From Plakobranchus ocellatus (lineage: Eukaryota; Mollusca; Gastropoda; Plakobranchidae), in assembly GCA_019648995.1 (NCBI GenBank), contig BLXT01001108.1, positions 444,925-466,879 of the forward strand: 21,955 nt of DNA, in the 5' to 3' direction. Positions 19,096-21,955 of the stretch are shown here, piece by piece; positions within the stretch are counted from its first letter, which is position 1; every line of letters begins with the position of its first letter. A program made the position numbers and the translations under genes. Under the pieces are notes generated by a model. It saw nothing but the letters and a program-made list of their open reading frames with translations. It was not told where the DNA came from and ran no database searches.

Positions 19096-21955
19096 TACAG
19101 TTCTTATTGTTATTGTTACAGTTTTATGAATTCTTTCAAATTGTCTGGTTCCCTTATTTCATATCTGAAATAGCCCACCAAGTCCATGCCTCACAAGGAT
19201 GTTGCTACCCCAAGCCATGATAGATTCTAGAGGCCAAGTGGGTGGGAAAAACATCAGGTAGGACAATGTTCATATCATTAATATGTAATCAAACCAGTTT
19301 TTAAATCTACTTTGTACATTTTAAATCCATTCTTTCTAAACGGTTTTCTTGAAAATTGTTATTTGCATCAATATTTGGACAAGCCTCAATGAGTGTAGAA
19401 AATAATTAACATAGTTAGATTTTTTTTTTTTTTTTTATTTTGTCAATTTATTTTTTTGCAGTAACCATATTAAAAAAATATTAAAAAATTATAAATGCTC
19501 TTTTCCCTTTGAGCATTCAGTTGATTTTTTTTTTTTAACATCTGTTTTTAATTGTGAGCTATGTGCTCTTATGCAGACCTGTCGCATTTATCATTTGCAA
19601 ATATATTTTAGGTGTGATTTCTTTTGATTTATTTTGTTGAGTGTTTTTTTTTTTTTTTTAAATTAGATATTTAAAAATCATTGTGTTTCTGCTGATATAT
19701 AAAATCATTGTATTTGCACACAATGTGTTATAATTACTTTATATAATGTTGAACTTTCAACTACTGAAAAACACATTTGCCTACCAAATTAAAAAAAAAA
19801 CCAATGAATTTTGTCATTGATGGAAATGATTTTGATTTTCTTCTGATCCAATGGATCTGCCCCTTCTGATTTTATTTATTCTAGGGCAATGTTCGTAATC
19901 TTCTACTGAAACATACTGTTTTTAAAGCATCATTTGTTCTCTTTAATTTGTAACATTTTGCAGATACAAGGGGCGTCAACGTCTCATGCCTACAGTTCCT
20001 AATCAGCCCAGCGAGGCAGCCTACCATTTCATGTTTGAGCTGGCAAAGACCGTTCTGCAGAAGGCAGGGGGCACCTCATCCACATCACTGTTCACTCAGC
20101 CCAGTAGTACGACGAGCCACACGGGCCCACATCGCAATCTACACCTCTGCGCCTTCCAAATAGGTCTCTATGCATTGGGACTAAGCAATTGCGTCTCACC
20201 CAACTGGCTCTCAAGGACTTATTCCTCTCATGTATCTTGGATCACAGGTATTTTTGTTTTTGTAAAAAATATTTCTTTTATAGTAAAATAGTATTTATTT
20301 ACTATTTTCAGCAATGATAATTTTTTTTGTTGTGAGTGTGGTTTGTCTTGTATGATTTTGTTCACATGTATTTGAATTGGCTTTCAAGTTATCTTAAATG
20401 GAAAAAGAGGTGGAAAGTAAATTGAAATGATGAAAGTTATGCAAATAAATTAAACTTAAATGTTAGAACAGGAGGTAACAAACTAATTGTGTAACATTTC
20501 CACAAACTGAGTCGAGTTGTGGTCTTTCATGATTGACTTTAAATGAAAACCATTAACTAAAGGATTGGAAACTGCTCACCTTGCTTTGTGAACTTTCCAT
20601 AGACATGCTGTAGACTTTCTGTTAATAAAGCATTGGGAATTTTTACTTCTTCACTTTAATATTTTGAGGTGATCTCCTTGATGTAGATCCACAACTTGAC
20701 TCATAATGTGAGACCGTTACACAATTAGTCTCTCGGTGTGAGTGATCATTAATTTTTCACATCTGAAGCAATAGCAAATAAATAAATGTAACATAGAAAC
20801 TAAGTTTACAAATTTTGCTTGCTTTTGTAAAATTCTTGATGTAATTTGATTTCACTATTTTTATTCATCAGCAGTTCAGTTTTTCTCCAGTTTGTATTAG
20901 CTTAGGAGGGTAAAAATATAATGTAATTCAGTTTTTCTCCAGTTTGTATTAGCTTAGGAGGGTAAAAATATAATGTAATACATTTTGATTCTCTGAAGGT
21001 CAAGCCAATGAGATTGGCAGCGCTGCCATTCGCATGATAATTGACACTTGGGAGGGCCACCTGACACCCCCTGAGGCTGCCTCTTTGGCAGACCGAGCAT
21101 CAAGAGGCCGTGATCCAGCCATGGTTAGGGTAGCTGCGGAACTGGCCTTGTCTTGCTTGCCACACGCTCATGCTCTAAATCCATCTGAGGTGCAACAGGC
21201 TCTCTATCAATGCAAGGAGCAGAGCCGGGACATGCTTGAAAAGGCTTGCCTAGCTGTGGAAACTGCCGCTGAAGGCGGAGGAGTGTTTCCTGAGGTAAGA
21301 ACAACGATCAATAAAAGGTGAATAGTGATACACAAGTGCTGTAGCATGAATATTTATTTTGAGTGCGATTGTGGCAATGGTGCATCTTTTTTTCTGCGAA
21401 AGGGAGGTCAGACCATGGAAAGAATTGCTGAAATGTCAAATCATAGTGAGCTTAACTTGCCCTGGAATTACTGGAGACTTTCTTATTGAGTCTCAACACT
21501 AGGCCTTACATAGCAACTGGTAGTAGTGACTGAATTCAAAGTGGTAAGCAGACTAGATCATTCAGAGTGATGACTAAAAGCAGTATGAATTAGGGGAAGA
21601 GAAGGGATCGTCTTCGGTAAGTAAAAATTAAATTGGAGGACGACAAACCTTTTATTTATTTATTTATTTTTTGTGTAAATGACTTGAAATCATGATGAGG
21701 ATAGAGGTCTGCAAGCATTATCATTCTATACATAATGATCTGCAAAAACTTTTTTCGTTTTTTAGCATCAATCAGCCCGAAAGCTATACAAGAAAACAAA
21801 AGCCTGACAGTTGAGTTGGTATTAAAACGTGGTTATTCATGTGCAAAAGCAAAACATACTAAAGGAAAAAGGAAAAGAAAAAAGTATCAAAATATTCATT
21901 TCAATTGTTTATCTTTAAAGGTCCTGTTTGATGTGGCTCGCCAGTGGTATGAACT
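2159..21955 (+). CDS. ZSWIM8: ZSWIM8 orthologue, Cullin-RING ubiquitin ligase substrate receptor (21 exons, 3' end outside window)
   Basis: Coding exons: 2159-2333, 3513-3666, 4227-4321, 5280-5455, 6101-6208, 6471-6552, 6880-7000, 7163-7358, 7819-9138, 10918-11059, 11970-12145, 13416-13602, 14225-14284, 14526-14650, 14903-15176, 15857-16001, 17292-17392, 17885-18074, 19964-20247, 20999-21294, 21921-21955. All inferred introns are GT-AG and every junction keeps the frame. The product matches ZSWIM8 from its first residues through the SWIM finger to the conserved C-terminal third. Known for the family: ZSWIM8/EBAX-1 binds Elongin B/C and a cullin. Nematode EBAX-1 acts in protein quality control of an axon-guidance receptor; mammalian ZSWIM8 and fly Dora trigger microRNA decay by promoting Argonaute degradation during target-directed microRNA degradation. 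That this protein does the same is inference. A cytoplasmic protein is expected: no signal peptide or membrane segment is seen. The last part of the protein (about 350 residues in human) is not in the window. Confidence 0.95.
2473..2636. repeat. AGATCT-dense simple-repeat patch
   Basis: Eight AGATCT hexamers occur within 164 bp (starting at 2473, 2479, 2496, 2563, 2576, 2593, 2612 and 2631). Part of the patch is a perfect 19-bp tandem pair, AAAAGTCTTAGATCTAATC, at 2603-2621 and 2622-2640. Further AGATCT copies lie at 2019, 2173 (inside exon 1) and 2737. Confidence 0.85.
3362..3430 (-). repeat. tRNA-derived SINE or tRNA pseudogene with A and B boxes
   Basis: On the minus strand TGGCTCATCTGG matches the Pol III A box TRGCNNAGYNGG at 11 of 12 positions. 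GGTTCAAATCC, starting 31 bases after the A box, matches the B box at 10 of 11. In a real tRNA the spacing is about 44 bases, so part of the anticodon or variable arm appears to be missing. This points to a tRNA-derived element or decayed tRNA copy within intron 1. Confidence 0.6.
3513..3666 (+). CDS. ZSWIM8: ZSWIM8 exon 2: BC-box and Cul2-box-like segment (residues 59-109)
   Basis: Acceptor TTTCACAG; donor ATACG|GTAAGA, phase 2. Residues 64-73 read PLAELSAKAV, which fits the Elongin BC-box pattern [APST]-L-x3-[C/S]-x3-[AILV] with Ser in the Cys position. Residues 77-85 read IPFEVVEHF and fit the Cul2-box pattern (hydrophobic)-P-x2-(hydrophobic)-x3-(hydrophobic). These are followed by the family block QLRIAFWSFPESEEDIR. 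In this family the segment contacts Elongin B/C and the cullin; EBAX-1 work implicated CUL2, while mammalian microRNA-decay studies implicated CUL3. The pattern match is seen; the binding is inferred. Confidence 0.93.
3667..4226 (+). other. Intron 2 (560 bp)
   Basis: AT-rich, with a T-run and CTCTAG at the acceptor. No repeat, RNA or coding block was recognised. Confidence 0.8.
4227..4321 (+). CDS. ZSWIM8: ZSWIM8 exon 3 (residues 110-141)
   Basis: The first base completes an Arg codon carried from exon 2, giving RLYSCLANGSADEF, nearly identical to the vertebrate protein, then a variable stretch and VKDTLQIG. The donor is ATAG|GTAAGT, leaving one base of a Gly codon. This 95-nt exon links the cullin-box segment to the SWIM region. 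Confidence 0.93.
4322..5279 (+). other. Intron 3 (958 bp) with an old SINE copy
   Basis: AT-rich intron containing a diverged SINE (separate entry). The rest shows no recognised repeat or coding block apart from a short ATATAT run near 5120. Confidence 0.8.
4684..4822 (+). repeat. Diverged SINE copy in intron 3
   Basis: The segment aligns through its length with the intron-17 SINE: GACAGTAGGCTAGCAGTCCA, CCCTGAG, a B-box remnant around GAGTTTGCATTCAATCCGCC, GCTCAGGCCTTACAAGGGCC, TTAAAGTCTGAGATCACC and GATGGATGGACTATGGC. Numerous substitutions and small gaps indicate an older insertion. Its 5' end and target-site duplication are not clear. Confidence 0.65.
5280..5455 (+). CDS. ZSWIM8: ZSWIM8 exon 4: SWIM zinc finger (residues 142-200)
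   Basis: Encodes GFHLSGTV, a variable Gln/Ser stretch, then FNVAVVFDRRRISS and the SWIM motif. Zinc ligands fit C178-x-C180-x6-C187-x-H189, followed by VVALCLFRIHQ. All four ligands are present and spaced as in the family, so the finger should be functional. The gap between GFHLS and FNVAV differs in sequence from human. Acceptor GGATAG; donor CATCAG|GTAAGT, phase 0. Confidence 0.96.
5456..6100 (+). other. Intron 4 (645 bp)
   Basis: AT-rich with a short ATT run at about 5593-5612 changing to ATTT repeats, and a T-homopolymer at about 5923-5942. No element or RNA was recognised. It ends in TTATTTTAAG. Confidence 0.8.
6101..6208 (+). CDS. ZSWIM8: ZSWIM8 exon 5 (residues 201-236)
   Basis: Encodes AGSVCLRAPVSESLSRLHRD and QLQKFAQYLISELPQQ, nearly identical to the vertebrate block just after the SWIM finger. 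108 nt, phase 0 at both ends, so skipping it would keep the frame but delete a conserved helix-rich segment. Donor AACAG|GTAAGT is close to consensus. Confidence 0.96.
6471..6552 (+). CDS. ZSWIM8: ZSWIM8 exon 6 (residues 237-263)
   Basis: Encodes ILPTAQQILDELLSSQETAM and NTVCGAP, then one base of an Asp codon. Acceptor GATTTCACAG; donor CCCCAG|GTTTGC, weaker than consensus, but the phase and the conserved continuation DPTAGPSAS in exon 7 fix the border. Confidence 0.94.
6553..6879 (+). other. Intron 6 (327 bp)
   Basis: AT-rich; an A-run lies just upstream of the acceptor GCACTTTCAG. Short open frames in the intron do not continue conserved protein. Nothing else was recognised. Confidence 0.8.
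6880..7000 (+). CDS. ZSWIM8: ZSWIM8 exon 7 (residues 264-303)
   Basis: Encodes DPTAGPSASEQTSWSLDESA then LHANIKNTLVKFCIPSPIVF, matching vertebrate DPTAGPSAS...LDES...KFCGPSPVVF. Donor TTTAG|GTAAGT leaves two bases of a Ser codon that exon 8 completes. Confidence 0.94.
7163..7358 (+). CDS. ZSWIM8: ZSWIM8 exon 8 (residues 304-369)
   Basis: Starts after TCTTTCCAG and restores SDVNYL, then PPAATEWQSLLRPLRGREPE, GMWNLLSIVREMF and PLLEILTDEVLQCEQ. This is one of the most conserved blocks of the protein. An upstream TCTTGCAG ending at 7128 would read into a stop within 12 codons, so 7163 is the coding start of the exon. Donor AACAG|GTAAGA, phase 0. Confidence 0.96.
7359..7818 (+). other. Intron 8 (460 bp)
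   Basis: AT-rich with a T/G-rich patch (GTTTTTTTTGTGTGTG, about 7423-7445) and a long T tract leading to TCCTTCAG. No element or RNA was recognised. Confidence 0.8.
7819..9138 (+). CDS. ZSWIM8: ZSWIM8 exon 9: conserved block plus long disordered region (residues 370-809)
   Basis: The largest exon, 440 codons. Residues 370-495 are conserved: IWWFSTK near the start, CDEIVTLWRLGALNPKLSP around 408-426, and FPGFKPAVEAC to PGVTYS around 470-495. Residues from about 496 to 780 are rich in Ser, Asn, Gln and Pro with little detectable similarity, and are probably disordered. The end is conserved again: DEYQIYYYDTKAK, a Lys-rich run and NMFAGLR. The donor CAGGAT|GTAAGT is phase 0 and joins exon 10 VLFARAEALHAHG. 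Reading on past the donor gives 15 further non-conserved codons before a stop. Confidence 0.95.
9298..9493. repeat. Three-copy tandem repeat, unit about 65 bp
   Basis: Copies begin at 9298, 9364 and 9429 with TGCAGGACTGGTCTC, TGCAGGATTGATCTC and TGCAGAATTGATCTC. Each continues through TTTTGACAAATATTTGATGC (ATATAATGC in copy 3) to CTCTCAAAATCAA (CTTTCAAAATCAA in copy 3). The copies differ by scattered substitutions. Confidence 0.9.
9538..9776. repeat. Inverted repeat with 33-34 nt arms (hairpin or MITE-like)
   Basis: The left arm 9538-9570 (CCTTATGAGTTAGATGTTCT, then GAACAACTTTTTT) is the reverse complement of the right arm 9743-9776 (AAAAAAGTTGTTCAGAACAT, then CTAACTCAATAAGG). The only difference is one extra base in the right arm. 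About 170 bp of AT-rich sequence lies between. The arms could fold in the pre-mRNA or mark a small non-autonomous element. Confidence 0.85.
9951..10190. repeat. Diverged two-copy direct repeat, about 124 bp each
   Basis: Copy 1 (from 9951) and copy 2 (from 10074) share TTTGACCTTTGA, AGAAATAGCACT, AACAAA(T/C)CAACAAAA, TAATA(G/C)TAACATA, ACAACCT and CTC/TTC followed by A-rich TAAAG, in the same order. Divergence is moderate, so the duplication is not recent. Confidence 0.75.
10671..10780. repeat. 46-bp tandem repeat, about 2.4 copies
   Basis: GGAATAATGGAACTTATTTA from 10671, GGGATAATGGAATTTATTTA from 10718 and GGGATAATGGAATTTATA from 10763, the first two each followed by AAGTGATA(A/G)T(A/G)GAATTTTTT. 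The array is short and AT-rich. Confidence 0.85.
10918..11059 (+). CDS. ZSWIM8: ZSWIM8 exon 10 (residues 810-856)
   Basis: Encodes VLFARAEALHAHGHTKEACR, LAQKLGEEMLDNPPDLL and a variable tail. It matches vertebrate VLFACAEALHAHGYSSEA... and NPPDL. Donor CAAAAT|GTGAGG; its single leftover T joins CC in exon 11 to give Ser-Lys-Lys-Lys-Lys. Confidence 0.94.
11060..11969 (+). other. Intron 10 (910 bp)
   Basis: AT-rich. CTCTTATAACAAGATAAGAG at 11858-11877 is a small 7-bp-stem hairpin. No mobile element, RNA gene or missed exon was recognised. It ends in CTTTCTGCAG. Confidence 0.8.
11970..12145 (+). CDS. ZSWIM8: ZSWIM8 exon 11 (residues 857-915)
   Basis: Begins with a Lys-rich run, then LASALLSKATFLCSVLCE and HHLAFKIGMFGIELARPPAS, matching vertebrate LSKAAFLLTVLSE and HHNLAFRVGMFALELQRPPAS. 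The donor is TTGAG|GTTAGC, a non-consensus site, but KALE joins VKLA of exon 12 exactly as in vertebrates (KALEVKLAYQE), so the border is well supported. Confidence 0.94.
12146..13415 (+). other. Intron 11 (1,270 bp)
   Basis: AT-rich. A B-box-like motif on the minus strand (AGTTCAACCCC, about 12532-12542) is isolated and was not called as an element. T/A-rich low-complexity sequence lies at about 12880-12925. No missed exon or RNA gene was recognised. Confidence 0.75.
13416..13602 (+). CDS. ZSWIM8: ZSWIM8 exon 12 (residues 916-977)
   Basis: Encodes VKLAHQEYELLQLLKRISLG, PKEIVEIKFKAEQLRDGTL and LPLSLASFIFDVLCVP. It aligns with vertebrate VKLAYQE...LLKKIPLGP, RAEELREGTL and PLMLASFIFDVLCAPG. 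Acceptor TTTTTAAG; donor CCGG|GTAAGC, phase 1. Confidence 0.95.
13603..14224 (+). other. Intron 12 (622 bp)
   Basis: AT-rich, with a T-run and CTGCTTCCAG at the acceptor. No element, RNA or coding block was recognised. Confidence 0.8.
14225..14284 (+). CDS. ZSWIM8: ZSWIM8 exon 13, 60 nt (residues 978-997)
   Basis: Encodes ANMMYTAEEKLGFEAAVIAL. EEKLGFEAAVIAL parallels vertebrate DEELGFEAAVAALG. The exon begins and ends in phase 1 and is a multiple of three, so it could be skipped in frame. Donor CTTG|GTAACA. Confidence 0.92.
14526..14650 (+). CDS. ZSWIM8: ZSWIM8 exon 14 (residues 998-1039)
   Basis: Encodes GMKANIAEADHPLLCESTRR, QRGEIATTMLVHYKDDQVKL and SL. It matches vertebrate GMKTTVSEAEHPLLCEGTRR and YKDDQAKL. 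The donor TTTG|GTGTGT is weak, but the joined sequence KLSL-IMDKLLDKE agrees with vertebrate KLKKILDKLLDRE. Confidence 0.93.
14903..15176 (+). CDS. ZSWIM8: ZSWIM8 exon 15: Gly/Ser-rich linker (residues 1040-1130)
   Basis: Starts with the conserved IMDKLLDKEMHQQYKAP and then becomes low-complexity: Ser runs and a Gly/Ser tract around residues 1090-1110 (GGSSGGGGSGSGNN). The corresponding vertebrate region is also Ser/Gly/Pro-rich and poorly conserved. Donor TCTG|GTATGA, phase 1; the next residues in frame after the donor are not conserved. Confidence 0.88.
15177..15856 (+). other. Intron 15 (680 bp)
   Basis: AT-rich; no repeat family, RNA gene or coding block was recognised. Confidence 0.75.
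15857..16001 (+). CDS. ZSWIM8: ZSWIM8 exon 16 (residues 1131-1178)
   Basis: Encodes GTERNGWRDDRMDSGMSSES, a TPVGASANVAANGG stretch and RPKTTFSLRYT. Similarity to vertebrate ZSWIM8 is weak here. The call rests on an open frame in the required phase, good borders (TATATAG acceptor, ACAAG|GTAAAT donor) and position. NGW may correspond to vertebrate NGRGW. Confidence 0.75.
16002..17291 (+). other. Intron 16 (1,290 bp)
   Basis: More than half of the intron is one inverted-repeat element (separate entry). The flanking sequence is plain AT-rich DNA. It ends in TTTTTGATCAG. Confidence 0.8.
16204..16893. mobile_element. Non-autonomous element with ~61-bp inverted repeats (MITE or foldback-like)
   Basis: The left arm 16204-16264 and right arm 16831-16893 are reverse complements at roughly 85 percent. 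Both contain TTCTGTCAAA(C/A)CGGGGC followed by ATAAGGTAC, and both end inward with TTTTGAGATATTT. The roughly 565-bp interior is AT-rich and has no transposase-like frame. The size and arms fit a non-autonomous DNA transposon; the superfamily is unknown to me. I found no certain target-site duplication, so the true ends may extend slightly beyond the arms. Confidence 0.7.
17292..17392 (+). CDS. ZSWIM8: ZSWIM8 exon 17 (residues 1179-1212)
   Basis: Encodes SGRDTDSSAMEEEDDSKALE, AKIRCMGM and KKKHSQ. The basic end KKKH followed by GMASIDSSAPETTS in exon 18 matches vertebrate KKKHTGMASIDSSAPETTS, which fixes the reading frame and donor CAAG|GTAAAT. The acidic stretch before it is not obviously conserved. 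Confidence 0.88.
17393..17884 (+). other. Intron 17 (492 bp) with a SINE
   Basis: About one third of the intron is the SINE insertion plus its target-site duplication (separate entry). The remainder is AT-rich. TGATTTAG at 17831-17838 is a decoy acceptor; its use would give a frameshift. Confidence 0.85.
17481..17644 (+). mobile_element. tRNA-derived SINE with 10-bp target-site duplications
   Basis: The element is 164 bp and is flanked by TAAGGTCAAC at 17471-17480 and again at 17645-17654. Its 5' part is tRNA-like: TGGCACAGTGGC matches the Pol III A box at 11 of 12 positions and GGTTTGAGCAC is a decayed B box (9 of 11 against GGTTCGANNCC). A family-specific body follows (GGCCTGATGGAGGGCCTGAA, AGCCTGAGATCACCTTGTT) and then an A-rich tail. 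It has the same orientation as the gene. Related copies lie at 395-543, 590-640 and 4684-4822. The intact duplication marks this as the youngest copy here. Confidence 0.88.
17885..18074 (+). CDS. ZSWIM8: ZSWIM8 exon 18: Ser-rich block (residues 1213-1275)
   Basis: Begins GMASIDSSAPETTSSDNSPT, which is strongly conserved, then RRNFGKHQGPGSDSG and SDSLGSSSSGDKGG. I place the donor at GAAAG|GTTAGC because it supplies the phase 2 needed by exon 19 (AG plus A gives Arg, then YKGRQ). The frame stays open to 18279, so a longer form of this exon is possible; see findings. Acceptor CAAACCAG. Confidence 0.85.
18075..19963 (+). other. Intron 18 (1,889 bp)
   Basis: AT-rich intron. It holds the open extension of exon 18 (to 18279), an ATT microsatellite (separate entry), and several T-homopolymers at about 19421-19437, 19526-19537 and 19644-19660. 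No mobile element or RNA gene was recognised. It ends in TAACATTTTGCAG. Confidence 0.75.
19032..19094. repeat. (ATT)n microsatellite, about 21 units
   Basis: Uninterrupted ATT/TTA triplets, preceded by an imperfect (TCA)n stretch at about 18996-19023. It lies in intron 18 and is likely variable in length between individuals. Confidence 0.95.
19964..20247 (+). CDS. ZSWIM8: ZSWIM8 exon 19 (residues 1276-1370)
   Basis: Encodes YKGRQRLMPTVPNQPSEAAY, HFMFELAKTVLQKAGG, SSTSLFTQPSS, GPHRNLHLCAFQIGLYALGL and VSPNWLSRTYSSHVSWIT. This is among the most conserved parts of the family (vertebrate HVPNQPSEAAAHFYFELAKT and SPNWLSRTYSSHVSWIT). Donor ACAG|GTATTT, phase 1. Confidence 0.97.
20248..20998 (+). 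other. Intron 19 (751 bp)
   Basis: AT-rich, with a perfect 52-bp tandem duplication near its 3' end (separate entry). The true acceptor TTCTCTGAAG has a short pyrimidine tract. Nothing else was recognised. Confidence 0.8.
20875..20978. repeat. Perfect 52-bp tandem duplication beside exon 20
   Basis: 20875-20926 and 20927-20978 are identical, each beginning TTCAGTTTTTCTCCAGTTTG. The second copy ends 20 bp before exon 20. Each copy contains TTTTTCTCCAG, which looks like a better 3' splice site than the real one, at 20890 and 20942. Confidence 0.97.
20999..21294 (+). CDS. ZSWIM8: ZSWIM8 exon 20 (residues 1371-1469)
   Basis: Encodes GQANEIGSAAIRMIIDTWEG, HLTPPEAASLADRASRGRD, VRVAAELALSCLPHAHALNP and CKEQSRDMLEKACLAVE to GGGVFPE. 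It is nearly colinear with the vertebrate protein (GHLTPPEVASLADRASRARD, AAELALSCLPHAHALNP). Donor TGAG|GTAAGA, phase 0. Confidence 0.97.
21295..21920 (+). other. Intron 20 (626 bp)
   Basis: AT-rich with a short (TTTA)n run at about 21651-21669. No element, RNA gene or coding block was recognised. It ends in TTATCTTTAAAG. Confidence 0.8.
21921..21955 (+). CDS. ZSWIM8: ZSWIM8 exon 21, truncated by the window edge (from residue 1470)
   Basis: Encodes VLFDVARQWYE, corresponding to vertebrate VLFEVAHQWFW directly after GGGVYPE. The exon continues beyond the right edge, so its length, the remaining C-terminus and the 3' UTR cannot be seen. Confidence 0.92.

Noticed and set aside
1..21955. CRISPR array, intact tRNA/rRNA gene or second protein-coding gene
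   Set aside because: No regularly spaced repeats with unique spacers, no complete cloverleaf, no rRNA core motif and no other conserved coding block were seen on either strand.

Overview
This is animal genomic DNA carrying one spliced protein-coding gene on the + strand. The gene is the orthologue of ZSWIM8 (EBAX-1 in nematodes, Dora in flies), a SWIM-zinc-finger substrate receptor of a Cullin-RING ubiquitin ligase. I could place 21 coding exons (2159 to the right edge) from conserved protein blocks, GT/AG borders and codon phase. Exons 1-20 sum to 4407 nt (1469 whole codons) with every junction in phase. Exon 21 runs off the window. About 1,480 residues are encoded here against about 1,840 in the human protein, so roughly the last 350 residues lie to the right.

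The protein is close to vertebrate ZSWIM8, introns are 160-1,900 bp and AT-rich, and intron 1 is dense in AGATCT motifs. Together these suggest a lophotrochozoan, perhaps a gastropod mollusc. The phylum call is an inference of low to moderate confidence; no rRNA or mitochondrial marker is present.

Layout: 1-2018 is non-coding upstream DNA: a pyrimidine-rich stretch, SINE fragments, a tRNA-like remnant and a short hairpin. 2019-2158 is the likely 5' UTR. Exons 1-4 (2159-5455) encode the acidic N-terminus, a BC-box/Cul2-box-like segment and the SWIM zinc finger (C-x-C-x6-C-x-H). Exons 5-8 (6101-7358) and the start of exon 9 encode conserved sequence of the family. Exon 9 (7819-9138, 1,320 nt) then enters a long, probably disordered Ser/Asn/Pro-rich region. 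Exons 10-14 (10918-14650) return to conserved sequence. Exons 15-18 (14903-18074) are Gly/Ser-rich and poorly conserved. Exons 19-21 (19964-21955) are highly conserved again.

The introns hold most of the unusual structure: a tRNA-derived SINE with clear target-site duplications in intron 17, a diverged relative in intron 3, a tRNA-like minus-strand remnant in intron 1, a roughly 690-bp element with about 61-bp inverted repeats in intron 16, a dense cluster of direct and inverted repeats in intron 9, an ATT microsatellite in intron 18, and a perfect 52-bp tandem duplication just upstream of exon 20 that carries two decoy 3' splice sites. No second gene, intact tRNA, rRNA or CRISPR array was found.
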